59,745 bases of DNA from Lachnospiraceae bacterium (GCA_017634455.1 JAGBNK010000033.1:1-59745); one strand, 5' to 3'. Numbered from the stretch's first letter, positions 38,936 to 47,878 are shown. A program made the numbers and translations. The notes: generated by a model not told the origin, from the letters alone.

Positions 38936-40847
38936 ATATCTTACCCTCCTTCATCTGATAAGCAAGAAAATTATTAAGCGTCTGCTGGAAATCAGCTTCA
39001 CATAGTTTACTGTAATCAGTTTTCATATAGGCTTCGCATAGCCATTCGTCATCGCCTGAAACAGCCTGCATTGCAGACATGCCATCTTCGACGGTTTTAT
39101 TGCGATAAAGGTCAAGCCACTTTTCTTCAATTTGCTTCCAAATAGAATTGTTATCTTTGTCGAACTGCTCAATACGACCAAGATTCTTTTTCTTTTTATG
39201 ACCATCTTCTTTGTAATATCCAAAGAAAGTTTTGTTTACCGTACCATCGGCATTAACATGTGGTTTACCGAGTGTAAATACCATACAGCAAGCAGATGCA
39301 GATGCCCCAGGATAGAATATTTCATTAGGTAATGTAAATACTGCATCAAGAGTATTTTCTTCGAGAAGTGCTGTCTTCATATAAGATATATAATTGCTTG
39401 TTCCGATTGCAGCAGATACAGGAAGAAGAATAGCTACTTTTACTTCCTTTTTGCGCTTGCCATCAGCTAAACGCTCTGCATTCATTCTTGCAATAACATC
39501 TGAAATATACTTTAAGAACACCATACCTTTTGTAGGGTCTTCTTTTGAATCTTTTTTCCAATCCTTTTTATAATCTTTTGGGATTGTAATAGGCTTTGCA
39601 TTGTAAGGCGGATTCATTAAAATAATGTCAGGGTTTGCCTTACGGATAAAGTCTTCACTATTAAAAAGACTAGCTTTTAAAATGTTGGAATTACCATCAC
39701 CATGAATAAGCATGTTTGTAGTCGAAAGACCAAAAGCTTTTTCTTCTAACTCGATACCATAAATTTGCTCTTTCACAACCTTTTGACGCATATCTTTCTT
39801 TTCTGCATCGGTAGCTTTCTGATGATTACAATCAGCAAGTTCTAAAACCATAGCTTGAACCAAGAAAGAACCAGAACCACAGGTACCATCAAAGATTCTT
39901 TTAGTTCTATCAACATCCGTCACACGGCACATGAAGTTTGTGATATGGTCAGGAGTAAAAGCCTGATTCTTGTCAGCTTTTCCTGTATATTTATTAAAAG
40001 CGATAAAGAACAGATTTAATATATCTTGCCCTTCAGAACTATCGGTATTGATGTACTTATAAATGTTTCCAACAATTTCATCAAGAACATCACGCCAGTC
40101 TTTATTTTCAAGCCTTTTAACTTTTTGGTCATTCAGAACATTCTTTTGAAGAAGCTCGACTTTTAATGCTTTATTATCAGAACCGTCAAGAAGATTTGTA
40201 AGTGTTTCTTCGATACCACTTCTAATCTGTTTAGCAGACAATCCTTTCCAGTATTCTTTTAATTCGTGTCTTGTCTCATCATTGATGACGGTGATACCTT
40301 TTTGCTTTAAAACATCTCGAATATAAAGCAGAGTGGTACCAACGAACTGACTGCGGAGCCGTTCATCTATATCTTTCTTATGGAGTGTTTCATTTAATGA
40401 GTATGTATTCTTGAGAACCTTTTCACGGTCATTTTGCTTATTTATAGCAAAAAGAGATTTATAATGTTCCATTGTATCAAGAACAGTTTCATCTTCTAAA
40501 AGATGCTCATCGTCAATAGATGACTGCCACACTTTAACCTTGTCATCATTTGTATTGGCAAGAATAGCGATAATCTTCTTGCCATAGTGAAGAACTCTTT
40601 CTTCCTGTAAATACTCAGCAAGCTGCTTCTCATCTTTTTTGACAAATTTTTGCTTTGTTTCAATCAAAACAACATAATCATCGTCTTCAAAGCGAATATC
40701 AAGTTTAAAATGATTAAAACTTTTACCTAAAGCATTTTCTAAAGCTTCTTTTGAACCTGCCTCCTGAACATAGCTATACTCACCACCTTCAATGTTAGCG
40801 GTAACATAAGCCGAGCCCACTCGCTCAATCATATCATGTCTAATCAT
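38925..40847 (-). CDS. BcgI-like Type IIB restriction-modification polypeptide
   Basis: A 640-aa fusion of nuclease and adenine methyltransferase. The N-terminal part has a PD-(D/E)XK pattern, Asp50 in FKLDIRFEDDD and Glu63-x-Lys65 in LIETKQ. A helical region follows, then the N6-adenine methylase with motif I FDGTCGSGSFL (319-329) and motif IV NPPY (412-415). With the adjacent S subunit this gives the two-gene BcgI layout (A about 637 aa, B about 341 aa, from memory), whose members cut on both sides of their site. No separate HsdR is present, which argues against a standard type I system. The start ATG at 40847 has a modest AAAGGAT site. Confidence 0.82.
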   Translation of the reverse strand: MIRHDMIERVGSAYVTANIEGGEYSYVQEAGSKEALENALGKSFNHFKLDIRFEDDDYVVLIETKQKFVKKDEKQLAEYLQEERVLHYGKKIIAILANTNDDKVKVWQSSIDDEHLLEDETVLDTMEHYKSLFAINKQNDREKVLKNTYSLNETLHKKDIDERLRSQFVGTTLLYIRDVLKQKGITVINDETRHELKEYWKGLSAKQIRSGIEETLTNLLDGSDNKALKVELLQKNVLNDQKVKRLENKDWRDVLDEIVGNIYKYINTDSSEGQDILNLFFIAFNKYTGKADKNQAFTPDHITNFMCRVTDVDRTKRIFDGTCGSGSFLVQAMVLELADCNHQKATDAEKKDMRQKVVKEQIYGIELEEKAFGLSTTNMLIHGDGNSNILKASLFNSEDFIRKANPDIILMNPPYNAKPITIPKDYKKDWKKDSKEDPTKGMVFLKYISDVIARMNAERLADGKRKKEVKVAILLPVSAAIGTSNYISYMKTALLEENTLDAVFTLPNEIFYPGASASACCMVFTLGKPHVNADGTVNKTFFGYYKEDGHKKKKNLGRIEQFDKDNNSIWKQIEEKWLDLYRNKTVEDGMSAMQAVSGDDEWLCEAYMKTDYSKLCEADFQQTLNNFLAYQMKEGKIYES

Positions 40848-40884
40848 ATGTCTATCATCCTTTCATGATTCGCTTTTTTAGCGT

Positions 40885-40913
40885 TTTATACTTACATTAT
40901 GAAGTGAAAACAA
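40885..40913 (-). promoter_or_regulatory. Candidate promoter of the BcgI-like operon
   Basis: On the minus strand TTGTTT (40908-40913), a 17-base gap and TATAAA (40885-40890), about 38 bases before the ATG. The rest of 40914-41039 shows no gene. Confidence 0.4.
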
Positions 40914-41039
40914 AGAATAATCAATATAAATCTTTAATTATCTACATAAAACTGTGCGATTGATACAGCATAATGCCGTACTAATCAAAAATCTATTTTT
41001 TGTAAAACTGCAAAAACTGAACCTAATCATTTTTCTATT

Positions 41040-41059
41040 ATTATCTCTTGCTGAACTGT
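41040..41059. repeat. Perfect duplicate of the rpsI 3' end (att-like)
   Basis: ATTATCTCTTGCTGAACTGT is identical to 41197-41216, the last six codons and stop of rpsI. The two copies lie 157 bases apart in direct orientation. This is the signature of site-specific integration into a gene 3' end. Confidence 0.8.
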
Positions 41060-41102
41060 CTGAGCGTAAAAAAACAGTCCAGTGGACTGTTTTTAGCTCA
41101 GA
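41059..41102. repeat. Long near-palindrome
   Basis: TCTGAGC pairs with GCTCAGA outside, and AAAACAGTCC pairs with GGACTGTTTT inside around AGT. It can act as a terminator in either direction. A further AACCTCGG/CCGAGGTT hairpin follows at about 41126-41146. Confidence 0.7.
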
Positions 41103-41145
41103 TCCTCGAGGCTATGCCGAGAGGAAACCTCGGGAACCGAGGTTT

Positions 41146-41197
41146 TTGCAACAAAAAATCCCTCTGCATATATTGCAGAGGGATGTATTTGTTGCAA
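41146..41197 (-). terminator. Long hairpin terminator after rpsI
   Basis: Outer arms TTGCAACAAA and TTTGTTGCAA pair perfectly, the inner ATCCCTCTGCA pairs with TGCAGAGGGAT, and the minus-strand read contains TTTTTTG after the inner stem. It begins at the rpsI stop codon. Confidence 0.85.
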
Positions 41198-41216
41198 TTA
41201 TCTCTTGCTGAACTGT
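41197..41216. repeat. rpsI 3'-end att-like repeat, copy within rpsI
   Basis: ATTATCTCTTGCTGAACTGT, containing the rpsI stop codon and the codons for QFSKR. It is the in-gene copy of the repeat at 41040-41059. Confidence 0.8.
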
Positions 41217-41590
41217 GGTGCACGACGTGCTCCCTTTAAACCGTACTTCTTACGTTCCTTCATACGAGGATCTCTTGTAAGATATCCAGCAGCCTTAAGT
41301 GTTGGTCTGTACTCAGCATCTACTGTAAGTAATGCTCTAGCGATACCATGACGGATTGCTCCAGCCTGTCCTGTGTATCCACCACCCTTAACGTTTACTA
41401 AAACATCAAACTTGTCTAATGTATCAGTAGCAACGAGTGGCTGACGAACTACAACCTTAAGTGTCTCTAATCCAAGATACTCATCGATATCTCTTTTATT
41501 AATTGTAATCTTACCTGTTCCTGGTACAAGATATACTCTAGCAACAGATGATTTTCTTCTTCCTGTTCCGTAATACTTTGTATTAGCCAA
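41198..41590 (-). CDS. rpsI: 30S ribosomal protein S9 (uS9)
   Basis: A 130-aa ribosomal protein with the family's [19 protein letters not shown] start and the conserved C-terminus [17 protein letters not shown], whose last Lys-Arg contacts P-site tRNA. It is cotranscribed with rplM, 22 bases upstream. The 3' end is duplicated nearby (41040-41059), and a diverged copy lies at 36111, so this gene end is an insertion site. The protein itself is intact. Confidence 0.98.
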   Translation of the reverse strand: MANTKYYGTGRRKSSVARVYLVPGTGKITINKRDIDEYLGLETLKVVVRQPLVATDTLDKFDVLVNVKGGGYTGQAGAIRHGIARALLTVDAEYRPTLKAAGYLTRDPRMKERKKYGLKGARRAPQFSKR

Positions 41591-41612
41591 TGTTATTTAC
41601 CTCCTTCACGAA

Positions 41613-42041
41613 TTAAAATGTCAATGTTTCTGGCTTCTGAGCAGCATGCTTGTGATCTGGGCCAGCATAAACGAATAACTTCTTGTACATTTCTCTTCCC
41701 AAAGGTCCCTTTGGAAGCATTCCCTTAACGGCATGCTCGATAACTCTTTCAGGATGCTTAGCAAGCATTTCCTTCAAAGTTGTCTCTTTCATACCACCAA
41801 CGTAATCTGAATGGTGATAATAAATCTTCTGATCTAACTTCTTACCTGTCACCTTGATCTTCTCAGCGTTTACTACGATTACAAAGTCACCGCAATCAGC
41901 GTGAGGTGTGAAGATAGCCTTGTTCTTACCTCTTAATACTTTTGCAACTTCAGAGCAAAGACGTCCAAGTGTCTGTCCCTCTGCGTCTACTACATACCAT
42001 TTTCTCTCAACTTCTGCTGGGTTTGGCATATAAGTCTTCAT
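41613..42041 (-). CDS. rplM: 50S ribosomal protein L13 (uL13)
   Basis: A 142-aa ribosomal protein, full length: [37 protein letters not shown], the [17 protein letters not shown] turn, and the conserved [34 protein letters not shown] precedes the ATG. It is the first gene of the rplM-rpsI operon, with a structured leader and a consensus promoter. Confidence 0.98.
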   Translation of the reverse strand: MKTYMPNPAEVERKWYVVDAEGQTLGRLCSEVAKVLRGKNKAIFTPHADCGDFVIVVNAEKIKVTGKKLDQKIYYHHSDYVGGMKETTLKEMLAKHPERVIEHAVKGMLPKGPLGREMYKKLFVYAGPDHKHAAQKPETLTF

Positions 42042-42172
42042 ATGGATTTTCCTCCTTAATCATTAACTACGCAACTTCCACACGAAATGTCCGAAACGTG
42101 ATTCCGTCGCATTTATATAGTCTAAGCGATGTCTCGGGGCTATTGAGACACACGCCCACTCACTACATCAGC
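42042..42172 (-). promoter_or_regulatory. Candidate L13 autoregulatory leader
   Basis: The 130-base leader of rplM can fold. TGTCTC pairs with GAGACA near its start. Nearer the gene, GCGAC pairs with GTTGC outside CACG/CGTG with a symmetrical internal loop. In Firmicutes, L13 represses its own operon through a leader RNA. The location fits, but I did not match a consensus. Confidence 0.45.
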
Positions 42173-42178
42173 CCTACC

Positions 42179-42207
42179 ATTTTACTATGGCTGTCAAATG
42201 ATGTCAA
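42179..42207 (-). promoter_or_regulatory. Promoter of rplM-rpsI
   Basis: On the minus strand a perfect TTGACA (42202-42207), a 17-base gap and TAAAAT (42179-42184). It shows that the ribosomal pair is transcribed separately from truA upstream. Confidence 0.75.
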
Positions 42208-42288
42208 GCCAATTTACTCGGCAATCTGGCATTTCACCAGATAATCTTTGTATTTATACACAAACATCATTCGTTCAAATGATATTTA

Positions 42289-43026
42289 TCAACAATTCTC
42301 TGTCCAGGATATCATTATCAGTCCTTCTGCCGGCGCTGTTGGTCCTGCTGCCTCTCTGTCCTTTGCCTCCAAAATCTCTACCATTTTCTCAGGTTCAATC
42401 TTATGACATCCAACCTGAATCAATGTGCCTGCAATAATTCTCACCATATTGTACAAGAATCCATTACCCTCACATCGTATAGTAATTATATCTCCATCCC
42501 GACTCACACTCACATCATAGAGAGTTCTCACAAATGAATTCACCTGAGACTTAACAGAAGCAAAGCTTGTAAAATCATGCTCTCCCACCAGATACTTCGC
42601 CGCCTTGTCCATGGCCTCCACATCCAGATCATAATGATAGAAATAAGTATATAGTCTATCAAGGGGCATACGCATCTTGGAATTTCTAATTCTATATTCA
42701 TAGACCTTGGTACTATGAACATTATGAGGATTCCAATCATCATCCACCTGCTCAGATGATTGCACCACAATATCCTCCGGCAATCTCTGATTCAAAGCAA
42801 AACTAATTTTATCCGCAGCCATTCTGGTATTGGTATCAAAGAAAGCAATATTTCCCATAGAATGAACACCAGAGTCCGTTCTTGACGCTCCTTTTACCAC
42901 AATTTTCTCTCCCAACAACTGGGATAAATGTGTATTGAGCACCTCTTCAATTGTTATGCCATTGGGCTGTATCTGCCAGCCACAATAATTTGTGCCATCA
43001 TAGGCCACAACCATTTTCACTCTCAT
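42289..43026 (-). CDS. truA: tRNA pseudouridine(38-40) synthase
   Basis: It isomerises uridines 38-40 of the tRNA anticodon arm. The 245-aa protein has the family motifs YDGTNYCGWQIQPN, the catalytic Asp in GASRTDSGVHS, and FLYNMVRIIAGTL. Full length. It lies between ecfT and the rplM promoter, an order conserved in Firmicutes. Confidence 0.96.
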   Translation of the reverse strand: MRVKMVVAYDGTNYCGWQIQPNGITIEEVLNTHLSQLLGEKIVVKGASRTDSGVHSMGNIAFFDTNTRMAADKISFALNQRLPEDIVVQSSEQVDDDWNPHNVHSTKVYEYRIRNSKMRMPLDRLYTYFYHYDLDVEAMDKAAKYLVGEHDFTSFASVKSQVNSFVRTLYDVSVSRDGDIITIRCEGNGFLYNMVRIIAGTLIQVGCHKIEPEKMVEILEAKDREAAGPTAPAEGLIMISWTENC

Positions 43027-43105
43027 GCTCTATAATCTTTCTATTATTTCATATTTTGACTTTACGCATTTTCCCAAACTTTATAGCCAGGGAAAATGCC
43101 ACCAG

Positions 43106-43909
43106 TTAAAATGGAAATCTTCTGAGAACACAAATTGCTACCAGATATACAATAGAAATCACATAAGTAATTCTGTCTCTGTTCTCATATTTCAAAGGAA
43201 GCATCTTGGTTCTTCCCTCTCCACCACTATAACATCTGGCCTCCATGGCAAGGGCCAAATCATTTGCCCTGCGAAATGCAGATACAAAAAGCGGAACCAA
43301 AAGTGGAATCATAGCCTTGGTCTTCTTGATCAATCCACCACTTTCAAAGTCAGCTCCTCTGGCCATCTGTGCCTTCATAATCTTGTCAGTCTCCTCAATT
43401 AGAATCGGAATAAATCGAAGAGCAATCGACATCATCATAGCAATCTCGTGAACCGGAACCTTGATTTTCTTCATAGGTTTTAAAGCAGCTTCCAAACCAT
43501 CTGTCAATTGATTTGGAGTGGTGGTCAATGTCATTACCGAAGTACCTACTATGAGATAAATCATTCTAAATAACATAAGGGATGCATTCTTGGCGCCCTC
43601 ATATGATATTGTAAGTTTCCAGAAGCTTACCAACTCTCTTCCCGGAGTCATAAACAGATTCAGAATACCAGCAAATATCAGAATGAATACTATAGTCTTC
43701 AAGCCTCTAACCATATAGGAAAATGGCACCTTGCTTAAGTATATAACCGCAGCCAATGCCACAGTTATTACAACAAAAGCTGCGGGTCCTTTGAAGCAAA
43801 AGATGCTTATTATATATATCATTGTGGTAAATAATTTGGTTCTTGGATCCAGCTTATGAATCGGTGAATCCGCTGGATAATATTGACCTAAAGTTATCTC
43901 TCTTAACAT
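43106..43909 (-). CDS. ecfT: ECF transporter transmembrane component EcfT
   Basis: The membrane scaffold that couples the two ATPases to exchangeable vitamin-binding S subunits. The 267-aa protein has helices near 25-60, 70-85, 105-125 and 245-262. The two coupling-helix motifs with Ala-Arg-Gly are seen as MKAQMARGADF and the later EARCYSGG. The start at 43907-43909 has GAAGAGAG before it. It follows ecfA1 and ecfA2, 69 bases after the latter. No S subunit is adjacent, so this is a group II shared module. Confidence 0.93.
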   Translation of the reverse strand: MLREITLGQYYPADSPIHKLDPRTKLFTTMIYIISIFCFKGPAAFVVITVALAAVIYLSKVPFSYMVRGLKTIVFILIFAGILNLFMTPGRELVSFWKLTISYEGAKNASLMLFRMIYLIVGTSVMTLTTTPNQLTDGLEAALKPMKKIKVPVHEIAMMMSIALRFIPILIEETDKIMKAQMARGADFESGGLIKKTKAMIPLLVPLFVSAFRRANDLALAMEARCYSGGEGRTKMLPLKYENRDRITYVISIVYLVAICVLRRFPF

Positions 43910-43978
43910 AGTCTCTCTTCTCAAATAATCTAATGTTATGCGTCATCACATTTACCATGTAATGAGCACACTATTTCA

Positions 43979-44830
43979 CTATCTACTGCCAAGCATTTTC
44001 ATAATCTCATCCTTGGCTTCCTCCACTGTTGTGGCATCGCATGACACAGCATAACCCGCGTCCTTTAAATCATGCATCAGATATGTAACCTGTGGTGCAG
44101 CCAAGCCTATCTCTTCTAACTCCTTATAATGTCTGAAGACTTCCTTTGGCTCACCGTCAAATCGCACCCGTCCATCATCCATTACAATTATGCGGTCCAC
44201 ATATTTGGCCACATCTTCCATACTGTGAGATACTAAAATTACAGTATTGCCATATCTCTGATGATTCTCAGCAATCATATCCAAAATCTCATCTCTACCC
44301 TGCGGGTCCAATCCAGCAGTAGGCTCATCAAGCACCAATACCTGTGGCTTCATGGCAATAACTCCAGCTATTGCAGCTCGACGTTTCTGACCTCCCGATA
44401 ATTCAAAAGGTGATACATCATAATATTTCTCATCCAGGCCTACATTTTTCAAAGCCTCATAAGCTCTCAAGGTTACATCCTTCTCTGGCAAGCCTTGATT
44501 TCTAGGTCCGAAGCACACATCCTTGAACACTGTCTCATCGAAGAGCTGATGTTCCGGATATTGAAATACCATTCCCACCTGCATTCTCAGGTCTCTTAAA
44601 TCATAATCCTTATCATATATATCCTGGCCATTGAAATAAATATTTCCCTCAGTAGCCTTCAGTAATCCATTGAGATGCTGAATTAATGTGGACTTTCCAG
44701 AACCAGTATGTCCAATTATTCCAATGAACTCTCCATCTTCAATTTTCAGACTCACACCGTCGAGAGCCTTCTTCTCATAGGCATCTCCCTGACTGTATAT
44801 GTGTGAAATGTTATCTAAAATCAATGACAT
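43979..44830 (-). CDS. ecfA2: ECF transporter ATPase EcfA2
   Basis: A 283-aa ABC ATPase of the energising module. It has Walker A GHTGSGKSTLIQHLNGLL, a Q-loop in VGMVFQYPEHQLFDETV, signature LSGGQKRRAAIAG, and Walker B VLVLDEPTAGLDPQG. The ATG overlaps the ecfA1 stop by ten bases, so the two are coupled. Confidence 0.94.
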   Translation of the reverse strand: MSLILDNISHIYSQGDAYEKKALDGVSLKIEDGEFIGIIGHTGSGKSTLIQHLNGLLKATEGNIYFNGQDIYDKDYDLRDLRMQVGMVFQYPEHQLFDETVFKDVCFGPRNQGLPEKDVTLRAYEALKNVGLDEKYYDVSPFELSGGQKRRAAIAGVIAMKPQVLVLDEPTAGLDPQGRDEILDMIAENHQRYGNTVILVSHSMEDVAKYVDRIIVMDDGRVRFDGEPKEVFRHYKELEEIGLAAPQVTYLMHDLKDAGYAVSCDATTVEEAKDEIMKMLGSR

Positions 44831-45675
44831 ATTCTATCTATCTCCTGAATAAGTTCCTCTCTGGTTAATATACCATCCTTGAGAGGAAGTCCTTCCTGTT
44901 TCAGTTCGTGAGCCAGCATTGTAATCTGGGGTACATCCAGATGATGTTCCTTCAAAGTCTCCACCTGGGAAAATATTCCAGTAGGATTTCCTTCCATTAC
45001 AACCTTGCCCTTGTCCATTACATATACATAATCCGCGTCAACCACTTCCTCCATGTAGTGAGTGATTAGAATTATGGTAACACCCTTGGTCTTGTTCAAC
45101 TCATGAACTGCTGCCAGTACATCCTTGCGTCCGTCTGGGTCAAGCATAGCAGTAGGCTCATCAAGTATTATACATTTCGGTTCCATAGCCATAACTCCGG
45201 CTATTGCCACTCTCTGCTTCTGTCCACCTGACAACTTATTAGGTGAGTGTTCGCGGTAAGCCCACATGCCTACAGCCTTGAGACTCTTCTCCACTCTGGC
45301 CCATATATCCTCAGTAGGAACACCAATATTTTCAGGACCAAATCCCACATCTTCCTGTATCACGCTGGCAATAATCTGATTGTCAGGATTCTGAAATACC
45401 ATTCCGGCAGTCTGACGAATATCATATGTCAGACTTTCATCACTTACATCCATACCGCCTACATACAGAGTACCTTCGCTAGGCACAAGCAAGGCATTTA
45501 AGTGCTTGGCAAATGTAGATTTACCGGAACCATTATGTCCTAACACTGCAATGAACTGTCCCTGCTCCACATTTAAGTCCAGATGATCCAACGCCACCTG
45601 TACTCCTTCCACATTGCCTTCCTCATCCCGCATTATATATTCATGTACCAAATCTTTTGCTTCAATAAAACTCAT
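44821..45675 (-). CDS. ecfA1: ECF transporter ATPase EcfA1
   Basis: The second ATPase of the ECF module, 284 aa. It has Walker A GHNGSGKSTFAKHLNALL, Q-loop TAGMVFQNPDNQIIASV, signature LSGGQKQRVAIAG, and Walker B CIILDEPTAMLDPDG. The ATG at 45673-45675 sits behind AGGTGG. A GTG three codons upstream lacks spacing. It begins nine bases after the trmL stop. Confidence 0.94.
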   Translation of the reverse strand: MSFIEAKDLVHEYIMRDEEGNVEGVQVALDHLDLNVEQGQFIAVLGHNGSGKSTFAKHLNALLVPSEGTLYVGGMDVSDESLTYDIRQTAGMVFQNPDNQIIASVIQEDVGFGPENIGVPTEDIWARVEKSLKAVGMWAYREHSPNKLSGGQKQRVAIAGVMAMEPKCIILDEPTAMLDPDGRKDVLAAVHELNKTKGVTIILITHYMEEVVDADYVYVMDKGKVVMEGNPTGIFSQVETLKEHHLDVPQITMLAHELKQEGLPLKDGILTREELIQEIDRICH

Positions 45676-45684
45676 ATATGCCAC

Positions 45685-46182
45685 CTACCAATGTAAATGA
45701 TGCAACTCGCCTTCTAAAGTCATATGGTCAAATCCATTCTGACGAAGAGCTTCATATAATACAACAGCTACGGAATTAGATAAATTCAGTGATCTGGTGT
45801 CTCCCACCATAGGAATACGGATGCACTCTTCAGGATGCTCCACAAGGATCTCCTCAGGAATACCAGCACTTTCTTTTCCAAACATAATGAAGCAATCCGG
45901 CTCAAATTTCACATCGCTATATACATGCTTTCCTTTGGTAGTTGCAAAATATATCTTGGCATTAGGATTTTTGTCCATGAAATCATTCCAGTCATCATAT
46001 CGATACACTTCCAGTTTATCCCAATAATCCATGCCAGCACGCTTTACTGTTTTATCATTTAACAGAAAGCCAAGCGGCTCTATAAGATGCAATTTTGTTC
46101 CTGTTGCAACACAGGTTCTACCAATATTTCCAGTATTAGCCGGTATTTCAGGCTCATGTAATATAATATTTAACTCCGACAC
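45685..46182 (-). CDS. trmL: tRNA (cytidine/uridine-34 2'-O)-methyltransferase
   Basis: A 165-aa SPOUT-fold methylase of the TrmL/CspR type: LHEPEIPANTGNIGRTC at the start, GKESAGIPEEIL, and the knot motif IPMVGDTRSLNLSNSVAVVLYEALRQ. It methylates the wobble base of certain tRNALeu. It lies between the aminotransferase and the ECF genes, with short gaps on both sides. Confidence 0.93.
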   Translation of the reverse strand: MSELNIILHEPEIPANTGNIGRTCVATGTKLHLIEPLGFLLNDKTVKRAGMDYWDKLEVYRYDDWNDFMDKNPNAKIYFATTKGKHVYSDVKFEPDCFIMFGKESAGIPEEILVEHPEECIRIPMVGDTRSLNLSNSVAVVLYEALRQNGFDHMTLEGELHHLHW

Positions 46183-46203
46183 TTCACATGTCTCCTTCTA
46201 TTA

Positions 46204-47379
46204 TTATTTTCCTTGTTCTGCTCTAAGCTCATCAACAAATATCTGAATTCTATCCAGAGCAGTTCTTAAATTCTCAAGTGAGTAGGCATAAGATATTCGC
46301 AGGAATCCCTCGCCACAATCACCAAAGGCTGTTCCAGGCACTACTGCCACCTTCTGTTCCTTTAGCAATCTGGTGGCAAATTCATCTGAAGTCATGCCAA
46401 ACTCCTTGATGGATGGGAATATGTAAAATGCTCCAAATGGTTCAAAGCACTGTAATCCCATCTCTCTAAATCTCTTTAATAAATATCTACGACGAGCATC
46501 ATATTGTTCTCTCATCATAGCCACATCTTCATCACAGTTCTTGATAGCCTCAACTGCAGCATACTGGCTGGTGGTTGGGGCACACATAATAGCGAACTGA
46601 TGAATCTTGAGCATCTGCTGAATAATCGCCTCAGGTGCACAGGCATATCCCAATCTCCATCCTGTCATAGCATGAGATTTTGAGAAACCATTTATCAGAA
46701 CAGTTCTCTCCTTCATCCCTGGCAGAGATGCAATTGATACATGCTGTTCCAGATAAGTAAGTTCTGAATAAATCTCATCACTGAGTACATACAGATCGTG
46801 TTTCTTCACAACATCTGCAATCTTCTCCAGATCCTCCCTCTCCATTACAGCTCCCGTAGGATTGTTTGGGAAAGGCATAATAAGAATCTTGGTCTTGTCT
46901 GTAATTGCAGCCTCTAACTCCTCCGGTGTCAATCTAAACTGATTTTCCTCTTTTAGATTAATAACCACTGGAGTACCATTTGCCAAAACAGTACATGGCA
47001 GGTAAGATACATAGCTTGGCTGAGGAATCAAAACTTCATCTCCAGGATCAAGCATAGCACGGAGAGCTATATCAATAGCCTCACTTCCTCCTACTGTTAT
47101 AAGCATCTCGCTTTTATAATCGTAATGGAGATCATATCTTCTATCCAGATAATTGGCAATCTCCACCTTCAACTCCTTCAAACCAGCGTTTGAAGTATAA
47201 AATGTGCGTCCCTTCTCCAGAGAATAAATTGCCTCATCACGAACACGCCAAGGCGTATCAAAATCAGGCTCACCCACGCCGAGAGAGATAGCATCTTCCA
47301 TCTCGCTTACAATGTCAAAGAACTTTCGAATACCAGATGGTTGTATGGTCTTAATTGTTTTAGATAATGGATCTCTCAT
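46204..47379 (-). CDS. Class I/II PLP aminotransferase
   Basis: A 391-aa cytosolic aminotransferase (aspartate-aminotransferase fold type I). Its features are SLGVGEPDFDTP, the pyridine-ring Asp in VLSDEIYSEL, PFPNNPTGAV, the Schiff-base Lys in INGFSKSHAMTGWRLGY, and substrate Arg in GFLRISYAYS. It probably transaminates aromatic, aspartate or alanine-type substrates, but the exact one is not readable. The ATG shares an A with the TAA of the Lrp gene (TAATG), so the pair is translationally coupled and the regulator likely controls this enzyme. Confidence 0.9.
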   Translation of the reverse strand: MRDPLSKTIKTIQPSGIRKFFDIVSEMEDAISLGVGEPDFDTPWRVRDEAIYSLEKGRTFYTSNAGLKELKVEIANYLDRRYDLHYDYKSEMLITVGGSEAIDIALRAMLDPGDEVLIPQPSYVSYLPCTVLANGTPVVINLKEENQFRLTPEELEAAITDKTKILIMPFPNNPTGAVMEREDLEKIADVVKKHDLYVLSDEIYSELTYLEQHVSIASLPGMKERTVLINGFSKSHAMTGWRLGYACAPEAIIQQMLKIHQFAIMCAPTTSQYAAVEAIKNCDEDVAMMREQYDARRRYLLKRFREMGLQCFEPFGAFYIFPSIKEFGMTSDEFATRLLKEQKVAVVPGTAFGDCGEGFLRISYAYSLENLRTALDRIQIFVDELRAEQGK

Positions 47380-47858
47380 TAGCAAATCATCTCCCTCTCA
47401 TCTCTGTGTGGTCCTGCCATAACAACACCGTGATCTTTATACTTCTTCAAAATAAAATTAGTCTTGGTACTGAGGACAGTATCCATAGGAGACAACTTAT
47501 CAGATATAAATGAAGATACCTCTCTGATTGTACGTCCTTCCAAAGTAACCATAAGATCAAATCCACCAGAGATAAGATATACAGAATCAACTTCTGGATA
47601 GTTATATATTCTCTCGGCAACAACATCAAAGCCCATTCCTCTCTGTGGAGTAACTCTAACTTCAATAAGAGCAGTAACCTTTTCCACCCCAACCTTATCC
47701 CAGTTAATAAGTGTAGGATAACCGCAGATAATATTTTCCTGCTCCATAGCCTCAAGCTCATTCATAATATCAGCTTCCGGCATGTTCAAAACCAAGGCCA
47801 ACTCCGCCATGTCGATTTTGCTATTCTTCTCAATATGTGCCAAAATTTTCTCTCTCAT
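47379..47858 (-). CDS. Lrp/AsnC-family regulator
   Basis: A 159-aa regulator with an N-terminal helix-turn-helix (IEKNSKIDMAELALVLNMPE) and a C-terminal RAM ligand-binding domain (VTALIEVRVTPQRGMGFD, and YPEVDSVYLISGGFDLMVTLEGRT). The conserved GxxD of RAM is seen in SGGFDLMV. Its stop overlaps the aminotransferase start. It probably senses an amino acid handled by that enzyme. Confidence 0.9.
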   Translation of the reverse strand: MREKILAHIEKNSKIDMAELALVLNMPEADIMNELEAMEQENIICGYPTLINWDKVGVEKVTALIEVRVTPQRGMGFDVVAERIYNYPEVDSVYLISGGFDLMVTLEGRTIREVSSFISDKLSPMDTVLSTKTNFILKKYKDHGVVMAGPHRDEREMIC

Positions 47859-47878
47859 TTATATAACCCTCCTTTTTG

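Noticed and set aside
38925-40847. Standard type I HsdM
   Set aside because: The N-terminus carries a nuclease-type D-(x)n-ExK pattern and no HsdR gene is present. The BcgI layout fits better.
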